A DNA stretch of 34,861 nucleotides from JBLHKW01 sp047618565 (GTDB lineage Bacteria > Planctomycetota > UBA1135 > GCA-002686595), in NCBI GenBank assembly GCA_047618565.1, contig JBLHKW010000039.1:1-34861 (forward strand). The letters run 5' to 3'. The notes under the pieces were generated by a model. The model did no database searches and had not been told where the DNA came from. It was given only the letters and a program-made list of their open reading frames with translations. The first letter of the stretch is position 1. Every line of letters begins with the position of its first letter. This document shows, piece after piece, positions 1-8,130 of the stretch. The translations under genes were made by a program, and so were the position numbers.

Positions 1-1085
1 ATCGACACAGCCAAGCAGCACGAGGCTGTTGCAATCGGTGCCGTCGTAGACAACCAGGTCGGTGTCGTAGGCGGCCATGCCACAGGTGCTGACGGTCAGC
101 TCGCCCGTGCAATCGGCGGTGTAGACGTACCAGATGTCGTGGTAGGTCTGGCCGTCGAACTCACAGCTGGCATCGCCCGGACCGTCGGTGGTAGCACCGG
201 TGGTATCGAACGGGTGACAGCCACTCGCGATCGGCTCAGCGTCAGCACAGAAGTTGTTGTCGCCACCGGGGCCACCGTCACCCTCGCAGGTGAGCGTGAT
301 GGTACCAGCGCCGAAGTCGCCGTCCGACCAACCGCCAACGCGGATGATGTAGCCGTTGCCTTGAACGACGGGGACGTCCTGCGTGTTGGTGAACCCATCA
401 CAGCCGGCCGTGTCGTCGTCGCAGCCCAGGAGGACCAACGAGCCACAGTCCGCACCGTCGTAGATCACGACGTCGGTGTCGTAAGCGGCGGTACCACAGG
501 TGCTGACAGTCAGCGTGCCGGTGCAGGTCGCGGTGTAGTTGAACCAGATGTCGTGGTACGTCTGACCGTCGAACTCACAAGCCGCATCAGCGGGACCGTC
601 GGTGGTCGCGCCGGTGGTGTCATACGCAGTCGCGCCGTCAAAGATCTCGGTCGATCCCGCGCATGTGTTGTTGTCGCCCATCGGCGGCCCGTCGCCCACG
701 CAGGTGAGCTCAAGCGTGCCGGTGCCCTGGTCGCCGTCGGAGAAACCTCCGACGCGGATCAGGTAGCCGTTACCCAGTGTGACGGGAACGTCTTGCGTGT
801 TGGTGAAACCATCACAGCCAGCCGTGTCGTCATCGCAGCCGAGCAGGACCAACGCGCCACAGTCCGTACCATCGTAGATCACGACGTCGGTGTCGTAATC
901 GGCGGTGCTACAGGTGCTGACGGTCAGAACGCCGGTGCAGGTCGCGGTGTAGTTAAACCAGATGTCGTGGTAGGTCTGACCATCGAACTCACAGGCACCG
1001 TTGGCTGCTCCGTCCGTGGACGCGCCGACCGTCGAGAAAACCGTGGCACCATCGGTGATGCTCGCGGAGTCCGCGCAGAGGTCGT
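1..1085 (-). repeat. 414-bp tandem coding repeats
   Basis: Equivalent points fall at 961, 547 and 133, so the period is exactly 414 bp (138 codons). Copies one and two differ mostly at synonymous third positions across long stretches, so the duplication looks recent or kept uniform by recombination. The third copy is more diverged and the array may continue past the left edge. Confidence 0.8.
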
Positions 1086-1572
1086 TGGTCACGGGGCCGG
1101 GAGCGACCTTCGTGCCCATGTCGCCGAGACCCTTGAGGCTGAGGACCTTCGAGATGTTCGCCGAAACGTCCATGTAGATGGTCGCAAAAGCCTTGCCGGA
1201 GGCGGGCATGATCATCCCGATGGAATCGACGCCTTTCTGGGCGAAGCTAAGGCTCAGCTTGGTACCCACGTTGTCGAAAACGTAGAGACCGCTATCGAAC
1301 GAGGGAGTGACCCGAGAACCGTTGTTCCGGACAGCAACGACGTTGAGGTCGACGATGGCAGCGCCATCGGGACCGACGAACTTGACCGTGAGGTCAGTCC
1401 GTGCGTCGTAGTCGGCTTTCTTGCCGTGGTCAAAAAGACCCCGGCCGCGCCCGCTTTGAGCGCTGGTGTTGTTTCCGGAAACGCCAACTTGCGGTTCCGA
1501 GAAGGCGGATGTCGTACAGAGGGCAAACGCTGCCGTCGCCAGTACGGCTCCCCTCGACCAATTACTAATCAT
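1..1572 (-). CDS. Secreted Cys-rich protein with tandem PPC-like repeats (3' end outside window)
   Basis: The reading frame is open from an ATG at 1572 to the left edge (524 codons), so the C-terminus is missing. Residues 1-25 look like a Sec signal peptide (basic start, Ala/Leu core, cleavage near SAFS). Residues 26-155 are unique. Three copies of a 138-residue module follow. The segment CEFDGQTYHDIW recurs at residues 194, 332 and 470, exactly 138 codons apart, and each copy also has a YDTDVVIYDG-like strand and several paired Cys. The pattern resembles bacterial pre-peptidase C-terminal (PPC) beta-sandwich domains found in surface or secreted proteins; that assignment is by pattern only. 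A GGGAGA element lies about 8 nt upstream of the ATG and supports the start. The role is probably extracellular or cell-surface, with no enzyme domain visible. Confidence 0.8.
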   Translation of the reverse strand, partial: MISNWSRGAVLATAAFALCTTSAFSEPQVGVSGNNTSAQSGRGRGLFDHGKKADYDARTDLTVKFVGPDGAAIVDLNVVAVRNNGSRVTPSFDSGLYVFDNVGTKLSLSFAQKGVDSIGMIMPASGKAFATIYMDVSANISKVLSLKGLGDMGTKVAPGPVTNDLCADSASITDGATVFSTVGASTDGAANGACEFDGQTYHDIWFNYTATCTGVLTVSTCSTADYDTDVVIYDGTDCGALVLLGCDDDTAGCDGFTNTQDVPVTLGNGYLIRVGGFSDGDQGTGTLELTCVGDGPPMGDNNTCAGSTEIFDGATAYDTTGATTDGPADAACEFDGQTYHDIWFNYTATCTGTLTVSTCGTAAYDTDVVIYDGADCGSLVLLGCDDDTAGCDGFTNTQDVPVVQGNGYIIRVGGWSDGDFGAGTITLTCEGDGGPGGDNNFCADAEPIASGCHPFDTTGATTDGPGDASCEFDGQTYHDIWYVYTADCTGELTVSTCGMAAYDTDLVVYDGTDCNSLVLLGCVD

Positions 1573-2065
1573 TGTGGTGTTCTCCCAACAGGAGGCAGGA
1601 AAGTGCGGTAAGTCAAATGCGACTCCACCATGCCCCGAATCCCGATTTCTGTCAATCGCGACAACCTAGAGGAAACGCCGTACTCGGGGGCAAAACGCCG
1701 AGGCCATGCCCAGTCACAACCCACGCATGGGACGGCCTTTAGGAGCGTGAGGCAGGCGCCGAACAGGCTCTGAAGGCTCCTGGGTTTACGATGCCTTTAC
1801 GAGGTTGTTGGGCAACCCGGCGCCACGGGGCCTCTCGGGGCACCGGCGGGGTCCCCGGCGCGCGCCAGGTTTTCGGCCGAATGAAAGTGTGGCTCGGGCT
1901 CTTGAAGCCCTTTGACGGCAGACCTATTCCCATGCCGCTATGCGCGGCCGGCCGGGCTAACCGGCGAGGCCAAAAGGCTGAATACCCCCCCTGATTCGGG
2001 CATTTCCGCCGCATGGCACGAAGTGCGCACGATCCCGTCACACGGCCGAAGGCACGCCCGTACTG
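1573..2065. other. Intergenic region, no gene recognised
   Basis: This is the spacer between the divergent secreted repeat protein (minus) and a small lipoprotein (plus). Only unconvincing short frames occur here. On the minus strand a TTGACA hexamer (1655-1650) sits about 17 nt from a poor -10 (CATGGT), which is a weak promoter candidate for the repeat protein. GC-rich inverted segments lie around 1840-1865 and 1950-1975 without T-tracts. Confidence 0.4.
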
Positions 2066-2455
2066 ATGAATGGACAGCCGCAGATGACCCCCCTGACCAG
2101 ACGACCCAGCTCCTTGCTACTGACATTGCTCGCCCTGGCGCCGCTCGCCTCCCTGACCACGGGCTGCGTGGCCAGCACCGGGTCCCGGCTCACGTTCTCG
2201 GGCAAGAGCATCGACGACACACTCCTGCGTCGCCTGACCCCGGGCGAGTCCAAGGAGTTCGTGCTGACGCTCTTCGGGCCTCCGTCCACCCGGGGCGGGT
2301 CGGAGCGCCAGCCCGAGGTCTGGAAGTGGCGCTACCACGAGTCGTCCTCCGTTCGGACCGGGCTCCCAGGCCTGGGCCCCGTTGAGCGAGCGCTGGACGG
2401 CGCCGTAAATGTCGAATTCGACGGCCGGACCGTGATCAGGATCTGGCGGTCGTAG
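2066..2455 (+). CDS. Small BamE/SmpA-like lipoprotein
   Basis: The product is 129 aa. A basic N-terminus and a Leu-rich segment are followed by a TTGC site near residue 34, which could be a lipidation cysteine although the -3 residue is not the usual Leu. The rest has the small BamE/SmpA pattern: LTPGESKEFVLTLFGPP (a helix leading into a G-x-P turn), then W-K-W-R-Y, then a final beta strand with FDG. The family binds or stabilises outer-membrane or envelope assemblies, but no specific role can be given. The start could also be the ATG at 2084, which has a GGACAG eight bases upstream. The 3' end overlaps the convergent rhodanese gene by 20 bp. Two further lipoproteins with this layout lie at 15698 and 16099. 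Confidence 0.7.
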   Translation: MNGQPQMTPLTRRPSSLLLTLLALAPLASLTTGCVASTGSRLTFSGKSIDDTLLRRLTPGESKEFVLTLFGPPSTRGGSERQPEVWKWRYHESSSVRTGLPGLGPVERALDGAVNVEFDGRTVIRIWRS

Positions 2456-2969
2456 CCCGCAAGGGGCTCCCGACGGCCACTGACCGCCCGGTGTGCAGGG
2501 CCCATCCCACGCCCGACATTAGCAGGAAGCCGGGCCAGACGAGAGCACCCATGAGCGCGCCCCCCAGCATGAGCAGCTTGCCCAGGTGACCCCAGGAGCC
2601 GCGAAGCCAGCTCGGTGCGCTCGCGAACGGAGTCGGTACCAGCGGAAAGCCGAGATCGAACCAGGCCGCCACGCCGCCCTCGAGCCTGCGCACCACGCCC
2701 GCGCCCAGGTAGGCCATCTGTCCCCCGCGTCCCTCGAAGTCCTGACCGGGGCTGCAGACACATGCGATCGGCCGGCCGCCGGCAGCGAGCTTGATGCGCA
2801 CATCATGGGCAGCAAGCTCGGCCTCCGGGATATGCAACGCCCCCGGGATGTGGCCGCGTCGGAACTCGTCGCCACTGCGCAGGTCGATCACGAGCCACTG
2901 TTCGCCAACGTTTCCGTCGAACCAGATCGTGTCGGCGCTGACTGAAAAATGCCTCTCGTCGGTCTTCAT
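2436..2969 (-). CDS. YgaP-like rhodanese-domain membrane protein
   Basis: The product is 177 aa from the ATG at 2969, which has a GGGGG run about 5 nt upstream. A longer frame back to 3017 adds 16 unconserved-looking residues and was not used. Residues 20-110 form a rhodanese domain: VIDLRSGDEFRRGHIPGA, then the active-site loop with Cys72 in CVCSPGQ, then LEGGVAAW. The loop is longer than the usual C-R-x-G-x-R, so the substrate is uncertain; the family transfers sulfane sulfur. Residues 128-162 are hydrophobic, giving one or two membrane segments. Order and length match the E. coli YgaP type (rhodanese plus DUF2892-like anchor), placing the catalytic domain at the inner membrane. The gene is convergent with the lipoprotein gene at 2066. 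Confidence 0.75.
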   Translation of the reverse strand: MKTDERHFSVSADTIWFDGNVGEQWLVIDLRSGDEFRRGHIPGALHIPEAELAAHDVRIKLAAGGRPIACVCSPGQDFEGRGGQMAYLGAGVVRRLEGGVAAWFDLGFPLVPTPFASAPSWLRGSWGHLGKLLMLGGALMGALVWPGFLLMSGVGWALHTGRSVAVGSPLRATTARS

Positions 2970-3326
2970 ACTGCCCCCAATACGGCTACCCGGTCTCGAT
3001 CGCTGCGAGCCGGTCACTGCGGTGGCCCGGCCTCGCTACCGGAGGTCATGGCCAGAATCCCAGGCTGCCACGCAATCCCACAAAAAGGCTGCTCAAAACC
3101 AGACTGGTGAATCTTGTATCAGTGAACGCTCAGAACCCACGGGGGGGGGGTCCACGAATCCGCGGTTTACCGTTCGTGCAAGTCGCTCAACCCATGTCCC
3201 CGGAGTAAGTTACCGGAGGCCGGAGCAGGGAGATCCCCGATACGGACCGTGGGCGATCCAGCGGGCATTCTTTCTCCAGATGGCGCGGAGGATGCGGCCC
3301 CCACGCGGCACCAACCCGGGAATCTA
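2970..3326. other. Divergent intergenic region with a G10 tract
   Basis: This is the shared upstream region of the rhodanese gene (minus) and the ABC exporter operon (plus). No gene was recognised. It contains a run of ten G at 3141-3150 and a short palindrome, ACCAGACTGGT, at 3098-3108. No convincing -35/-10 pair was found. Confidence 0.5.
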
Positions 3327-4271
3327 ATGGAAGAGCCAACCGTGATTGAAGTCGAGCAGCTATCGAAGCGCTACGGTGACCTGACCGCAGTCGAGGAGGT
3401 CAGCTTCCAGGCCCAGGCCGGAGCCATCTTCGGCTTGCTCGGGCCGAACGGCGCCGGGAAGTCGACCACGATCGGCTGTATCTCAGGCCTCCTGAAGCCG
3501 AGCGGCGGTCGCATCTCGGTGCTCGGCCACGACGTCGTGCGCGATGGTCGCGCCGCGCGCGAGAGCCTCGGCATCGTGCCCCAGGAGCTGGCCCTGTACG
3601 ACGACCTCTCGGCCCGGGAGAACCTCGAGTACTGGGGTTCAGCGTATGGACTGCGCGGGGGAGCGCTGAAGTCCCGCGTCCAGGAAGTGCTGAGCACGAT
3701 CGGCCTCGCCGACCGTGACAAGGAGCCGGTAAAGAAGTTCAGCGGCGGCATGCAACGGCGCCTGAACTTCGGCTGCGGCATCGTCCACCGCCCCAAGGTA
3801 CTGCTGCTCGACGAGCCCACGGTGGGCGTCGACCCGCAGTCACGGGTCAACCTGCTCGAACTCGTTCGGGCCGAGGTCGACGCCGGAACGTGCGTGCTGT
3901 ACACGACGCATTATATGGAAGAGGCGGAGACCCTGTGCGACGTGCTGGCGATCATGGACCACGGGCAAGTGATCGCGACCGGAACGCTGCCCGAACTGCG
4001 GGGCATCCTCGGAGAGTCGGATGTCCTGCGCCTGACCGGGAGCTTCGATCCCGAACGCGTCCGTGAAGCCCTGAGCGCTGTGGACAAGCTCGACGTGGTC
4101 CAGGCGGAGACGGACAGCCTGCGACTGTCCATGGTCGAGGCCTCCAGGAAGCTACCGGAGGTCTTCGCCGCCCTTGAGCGTGCCGGCGCACGGGTACGAG
4201 AGACGACCATGACCCAGCCCAACCTGGAGAGCCTGTTCATCAAGCTGACCGGCAAGGAGCTGCGAGAGTAA
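3327..4271 (+). CDS. ABC-2 type exporter, ATP-binding subunit
   Basis: This is a 314-aa cytoplasmic ATPase that powers the two permeases encoded directly downstream. Visible motifs are Walker A GPNGAGKST, signature FSGGMQRRL, Walker B VLLLDEPTVGVDP and the H-loop in TTHYMEEAE. After the ATPase core comes a C-terminal extension of about 90 residues typical of DrrA/NatA-type drug or ion exporters. The ATG at 3327 begins the family-like N-terminus (VIEVEQLSKRYGD); an upstream extension to 3249 looks spurious. The stop is one base from the start of the first permease, so translation is coupled. The substrate cannot be told from the sequence. Confidence 0.9.
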   Translation: MEEPTVIEVEQLSKRYGDLTAVEEVSFQAQAGAIFGLLGPNGAGKSTTIGCISGLLKPSGGRISVLGHDVVRDGRAARESLGIVPQELALYDDLSARENLEYWGSAYGLRGGALKSRVQEVLSTIGLADRDKEPVKKFSGGMQRRLNFGCGIVHRPKVLLLDEPTVGVDPQSRVNLLELVRAEVDAGTCVLYTTHYMEEAETLCDVLAIMDHGQVIATGTLPELRGILGESDVLRLTGSFDPERVREALSAVDKLDVVQAETDSLRLSMVEASRKLPEVFAALERAGARVRETTMTQPNLESLFIKLTGKELRE

Positions 4272-4272
4272 G

Positions 4273-5544
4273 TTGGGATACATTCTGAGCACCGCGCGCA
4301 AGGACCTCCTGCGCCGCTGGAAGGACCCGATCGCGCTCGGACTGTGGATCGGCATCCCGCTCGTGATCGGGACACTGATGACCCTCGTCAGCAGCGGCAG
4401 CGATGGCAAGCCGCCCCAGGCACACGTGCTGGTCGTGGACGACGACGACAGTTTCGTTTCGGGGATGCTGCTGCAGGCCTTTCAGATGGGCGGGGGCAGC
4501 GACGGCTTGTTTCGCACGGAGGTCGTGGAACGTGAGGCGGGCCAGGACCGGATCCACCAGGGCGACGCGAGCGCGCTGCTCGTCATTCCCGCGGGCTTTG
4601 GCGAGGCCGTGCTGGCAGAGGAGCCGACCGAGCTCTTGCTGGTCAAGAACCCCGCCCAGCGCATCTTGCCGGGCCTGGCAGAGCAGTTCCTGAGCATCAT
4701 CTCCGACGGCGCCTTCTACCTGCATCGTGTCCTCGGCGACGAGATCCGCGCGATCGCAATCGGGCCAGAAGAGGGCGAGACCACCCTGCGCGACGCGAGC
4801 GTGGCGAGCATGAGCATCTCGATCAACCAGGCCATGCGACGCTTCGAGAAGTACCTGTTTCCGCCGGTCATCGAACTGGAGGTGCGCGAGCCAGTCAGTG
4901 AGCCAGCCAGCGAAGAGGGTCAGGCAACCGCCAAGGTTGACACACCGATGGGGATGATCTTCCTGCCCGGCGTCCTGATCATGGCGCTCTTCTTCGTCGC
5001 CCAGGGCCTGAGCGAGGACCTCTGGCAGGAACGCCAGCAGGGCACCCTGCGCCGCGCCGCCTGCGCACCGCACCCGGTCGCGGCGTTCCTGCTCGGCAAG
5101 TGCCTGGCCGCAACCGCGATCATCGCCCTGATCGACGGCGTCGCACTCGCCGCAGGCTGGCTCGCCTTCGGCTTCCCGGCGCGACTCCTCATTCCGGCCC
5201 TGGCCTGGGCGACCGCCACGGGAGTCGCACTCTGGGCGGCGATGGCGACGATCCAGCTACTGGCCAGCTCACGCCGCGCCGGCTCGGTGCTGACGAGCGC
5301 GGTGCTCTTTCCGCTGCTCATGCTGGGCGGCAGCTTCTTCCCGTTCGAAGCCATGCCCGCGTGGATGGTGCGCATCGGCGGCATGACTCCGAATGGCTGG
5401 GCTCTGAACCACCTGCGTCAGATCCTGCTCGAACAACAGGTTAGCCCCGCGAGTTGGCTGGCCCTGCTCAGCCTGGGCGCGGGCAGCGCGCTGCTCTTCA
5501 CGATCGCAGCGCTACGCCTACAAGCCGTGGTGACCAGACCATGA
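4273..5544 (+). CDS. ABC-2 type exporter permease 1
   Basis: This 423-aa integral membrane protein starts at a TTG, one base after the ATPase stop. It has the ABC2_membrane_3 layout: a cytoplasmic N-terminus (TARKDLLRRWKDP), one membrane helix near residues 22-40, a large extracytoplasmic domain to about residue 225, then five helices to the C-terminus. A motif like E-R-x-x-G-T-L-R-R near the second helix is the coupling helix seen in ABC-2 permeases. Its 3' end overlaps the second permease by four bases (ATGA). With permease 2 it probably forms a heterodimeric pore. Confidence 0.85.
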   Translation: MGYILSTARKDLLRRWKDPIALGLWIGIPLVIGTLMTLVSSGSDGKPPQAHVLVVDDDDSFVSGMLLQAFQMGGGSDGLFRTEVVEREAGQDRIHQGDASALLVIPAGFGEAVLAEEPTELLLVKNPAQRILPGLAEQFLSIISDGAFYLHRVLGDEIRAIAIGPEEGETTLRDASVASMSISINQAMRRFEKYLFPPVIELEVREPVSEPASEEGQATAKVDTPMGMIFLPGVLIMALFFVAQGLSEDLWQERQQGTLRRAACAPHPVAAFLLGKCLAATAIIALIDGVALAAGWLAFGFPARLLIPALAWATATGVALWAAMATIQLLASSRRAGSVLTSAVLFPLLMLGGSFFPFEAMPAWMVRIGGMTPNGWALNHLRQILLEQQVSPASWLALLSLGAGSALLFTIAALRLQAVVTRP

Positions 5545-6695
5545 GATTGCTGGACGGACTGCTGATCGCGAGAAAGGACCTGTCGATCATGCTGCGTGAG
5601 CGCGAGACGCTCATGTGGGTGTTCGTCATGCCGATCGTGTTCTTCTACTTCATCGGGAACGTGACCGGTGGCCTTGGAGGCACGAGCGATCGCAAGGACA
5701 AGCTGGTGCTCGAGCAGCCGGAGTCGGCGGGTTTCCTGGCGGATCAGATCGCCCGACGCCTGGAGCAACTCGACTACGAAGTCGAGCGTCGGCAGGGCGA
5801 CACGGATGCGGATGCGGCCCCTGAGGACAATGCACGGCGCGTGATCCTGCCCGAGAACTTCACGTCGTTGACCCTGGACGGGGTATCGACCACCGTGGAG
5901 CTGCTCACGAAGTCCGGCGGTATCGGTGGCGACTACCACAAGTTCCGCGTCGGAAGGGCCGTCTACAGCGTGCTGGCGGACATCTTGGCGAGCACCGAGG
6001 CCGGCGAGCAACCCGACGCGGAGGCCTTCGCGCGACTCGATGAACGGCCTCGCACGCTCGCCATTCGGGTCGAATCCGCGGGCGAGCGGGTCGAGATCCC
6101 GAGCGGCTACGAGCAGACCATTCCGGGCACGATGGTCATGTTCACACTCATCATCATGCTGACGGCCGGCGCCGTGCTACTCGTCATCGAACGCAACCAG
6201 GGCCTCCTTCGTCGGCTCGCCTCCACGCCGCTATCACGCTCGTCGGTCGTGTTCGGCAAGTGGGGCGGTAAGGTCTCGCTGGGCATGATCCAGATCGCTT
6301 TCGCCATGCTCGCCGGGACCTTTCTGTTCGACATGGATTGGGGTCCCGACCTCGCGATGGTGACCGTCGTGCTCCTGGGCTGGTGCGCCCTGTGCGCATC
6401 CCTCGGATTGCTGCTCGGGTGCCTCGTGCGAACCGAGGGCCAGGCTGTAGGAGTCGGCGTGCTCGCATCGAATGTGCTGGCGGCCCTCGGCGGCTGCTGG
6501 TGGCCGATCGAGATCACGCCCTCCTGGATGCAGTCGCTCGCACGGTTGCTGCCGACCGGCTGGACCATGGACGCGATGCACAAGCTGATCAACTTTCAGG
6601 CCGGAGCCGCGAGCGCCATCCCCCACGTGCTCGGGCTGTTCGCCGCCGCGTGGGTGGTTGGCTGGATCGCAGCCCGTCGCTTCCGCTTCGACTGA
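5541..6695 (+). CDS. ABC-2 type exporter permease 2
   Basis: This 384-aa membrane protein starts at an ATG overlapping the stop of permease 1 by four bases (ATGA). The topology matches permease 1: an N-terminal ARKDLSIMLRERETL segment, a first helix (VFVMPIVFFYFIG), an extracytoplasmic domain of about 170 residues, then five helices. An E-R-x-x-G-L-L-R-R coupling motif follows the second helix. The paralogous pair with one ATPase suggests a heterodimeric exporter. The gene is last in the operon; a palindromic repeat and the convergent actin-like gene follow. Confidence 0.85.
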   Translation: MRLLDGLLIARKDLSIMLRERETLMWVFVMPIVFFYFIGNVTGGLGGTSDRKDKLVLEQPESAGFLADQIARRLEQLDYEVERRQGDTDADAAPEDNARRVILPENFTSLTLDGVSTTVELLTKSGGIGGDYHKFRVGRAVYSVLADILASTEAGEQPDAEAFARLDERPRTLAIRVESAGERVEIPSGYEQTIPGTMVMFTLIIMLTAGAVLLVIERNQGLLRRLASTPLSRSSVVFGKWGGKVSLGMIQIAFAMLAGTFLFDMDWGPDLAMVTVVLLGWCALCASLGLLLGCLVRTEGQAVGVGVLASNVLAALGGCWWPIEITPSWMQSLARLLPTGWTMDAMHKLINFQAGAASAIPHVLGLFAAAWVVGWIAARRFRFD

Positions 6696-6839
6696 ACGCG
6701 TCGGGCGACACGCGCGCCAGGGCCCCAGAATTGAAGCGCGCCCCCCGATCTTTGGACCGGAGAGCGCATTTCCGCGCGAGCCGAAGCCCGCGCGTAAGCG
6801 AACGCGGCCCGCGTGGAGCCGCTCGCAATCAGTGTCGTA

Positions 6840-6934
6840 CTAGCCCGAATACTTCATGAAGACGCGGCCCAAACGCGACGACCGGCCGGCTTCGCCGTCG
6901 ATTCGGCTCGCGCTTCATGAATTATCCGGGCTAG
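6840..6934. repeat. 95-bp imperfect palindrome with 22-bp terminal inverted repeats (MITE-like)
   Basis: Bases 6840-6861 and 6913-6934 are inverted copies matching at 20 of 22 positions, each beginning CTAG and containing TTCATGAA. The interior is also roughly self-complementary around CCGGCCGG at 6882-6889, so the whole unit can fold into one hairpin. It lies between the 3' ends of two convergent transcription units and overlaps the stop codon of the actin-like gene (6931-6933). It could be a small non-autonomous mobile element with a TA or CTAG target duplication, a REP-type repeat, or a bidirectional terminator. Confidence 0.7.
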
Positions 6935-8052
6935 GAGAGTTGCTCCCAGAATTCGGCGGGCATGTCGTGCGCGATCTTCAGCGCACCACTGGCACCACCG
7001 TACATCGGCTCCTCGGTGCGGATGACCTTGCCGCCACCGAGGGTGCGGATCATCTCCTGCTCGATCGCGTAGTCGAGACCACGGATCTGGCTACCGCCGC
7101 CGGCGAGCAGCACGCGGTTCTTCAGACGGTCCTGGAATTCCGGGTCAAAGGACCCGACCAACTCGCTCAAGCCCTCGACGATGCCCGGAACGATGCCCTG
7201 ACAGGCGGCGCGCATCTCCTTGGTGATGTTGAACTCCGTGGGCTTACCCTTCACCGGGAACGTGACGACGATCTCGTCGACCTGCTCCGCGACGGAAGCA
7301 AACTTCTCCTTCGCGTTGCGGATCATCTGGGTCGAGAACTGCGCCTCGGGATAGCTCTCGGTGATCAGCTCGGCGATACGGTTGTCGATCCAATCACCGG
7401 CGTAGGTAATCGTGATCTGGTCGGACTCTTCGGGCATCGTACCGTGCATACGGCAGAGGTCCGTGGTACCGGCACCGATGTCGATGACGAGCACGTCGTC
7501 GAGCATGTCGAGGCCGTACGCCACGGAGAACGGCTCCGAGCACAGCATGACCGAGTCGACACTGCTGCGCGCGGCGTCCAGGATGGCGCTCTTGTTGTTG
7601 ATGGTGACCTGGGCAGGAGCTCCGATCACGGCGTAGATCAGCTCGTCCTTGCGCGGCTTGGCCAGGCGGATCGCCTCGGCGATCAGGTCCTGAGCGGCAC
7701 GCAGCTGGCCATCATAATCGCCATCCTTGCTGCCACACTTCAACACGCCGTGCTCGAGCGGGCGGTAGAAGTCGAGAGCAAGGCGGTTCTTCACGGCTTC
7801 GTCGCCGAAGAGGACACTCTTGCCAAGCAGCTTGCGAGCCACGGCATCCTTGGGATAGCCGACGTAAGACGCAACCGTCTCGCGCACGCCATTGCTGGAC
7901 GAGATGGACGTCCGCGACGTACCAAGGTCGATCCCGAGATACAGGACGCCCTTGTCCTTGTCCGGTGCTTCATCGATCAGCGTACCGCCAGCATCCTGGC
8001 TCGGGTCCTGGTCGTCAAAGTTCTCGTCTGCGTCGTTCTGGGAATCGGTCAT
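6931..8052 (-). CDS. MamK-like bacterial actin
   Basis: The product is a 373-aa filament-forming actin-family ATPase. Residues 1-36 are an acidic, probably disordered tail. The core then shows phosphate-1 loop LGIDLGTSRTS (39-49), SYVGYPKDAVARKLLG, the catalytic-Glu region SEPFSVAYGLD (Glu173), phosphate-2 loop VIDIGAGTTD (189-198) and adenosine loop LAGGGSQIRGL (316-326). The order and wording of these blocks, and the ending PAEFWEQL, fit the magnetosome-aligning actin MamK better than MreB, ParM or FtsA, judged from memory of MamK. The ATG at 8052 has AGGAG eight bases upstream; a GTG at 8061 overlaps that site and was rejected. The gene follows the GGDEF-like gene by 78 bp, so they are probably cotranscribed. 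No other magnetosome gene is in view, so a different cargo or positioning role is likely. Confidence 0.85.
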   Translation of the reverse strand: MTDSQNDADENFDDQDPSQDAGGTLIDEAPDKDKGVLYLGIDLGTSRTSISSSNGVRETVASYVGYPKDAVARKLLGKSVLFGDEAVKNRLALDFYRPLEHGVLKCGSKDGDYDGQLRAAQDLIAEAIRLAKPRKDELIYAVIGAPAQVTINNKSAILDAARSSVDSVMLCSEPFSVAYGLDMLDDVLVIDIGAGTTDLCRMHGTMPEESDQITITYAGDWIDNRIAELITESYPEAQFSTQMIRNAKEKFASVAEQVDEIVVTFPVKGKPTEFNITKEMRAACQGIVPGIVEGLSELVGSFDPEFQDRLKNRVLLAGGGSQIRGLDYAIEQEMIRTLGGGKVIRTEEPMYGGASGALKIAHDMPAEFWEQLS

Positions 8053-8089
8053 TTGAATCACTCCTGGGTAATAAAGGTGCTCTGTTCGA

Positions 8090-8107
8090 ACCAGGTGTGT
8101 TCCTGGT
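8090..8107. other. Intercistronic hairpin upstream of the MamK-like gene
   Basis: ACCAGG (8090-8095) and CCTGGT (8102-8107) can pair around a six-base loop between the GGDEF-like and actin-like genes. It could affect mRNA stability or the expression ratio. There is no T-tract, so it is not a standard terminator. Confidence 0.3.
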
Positions 8108-8130
8108 CACCGTGAAACAAGAAAGGTCTG

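Noticed and set aside
1..1085. CRISPR array
   Set aside because: The repeats are 414 bp, adjacent and protein-coding, with no spacers.
139..1611. 490-residue plus-strand frame
   Set aside because: It is the antisense shadow of the secreted repeat gene; the opposite strand has a signal peptide, ordered 138-residue repeats and a ribosome site.
1739..2041. 100-residue minus-strand frame in the first long spacer
   Set aside because: No ribosome site, no recognisable motif, and composition typical of random GC-rich frames.
6931..8052. Magnetosome island
   Set aside because: Only a MamK-like protein is present; no other magnetosome gene is visible, so no claim of magnetite formation is made.
8082..8096. 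Possible tRNA T-arm (GTTCGAACC)
   Set aside because: No acceptor, D or anticodon arm can be formed around it.
6856..8115. 419-residue plus-strand frame
   Set aside because: It is antisense to the MamK-like actin gene; the low-complexity His/Arg/Asp/Leu composition is typical of shadows.
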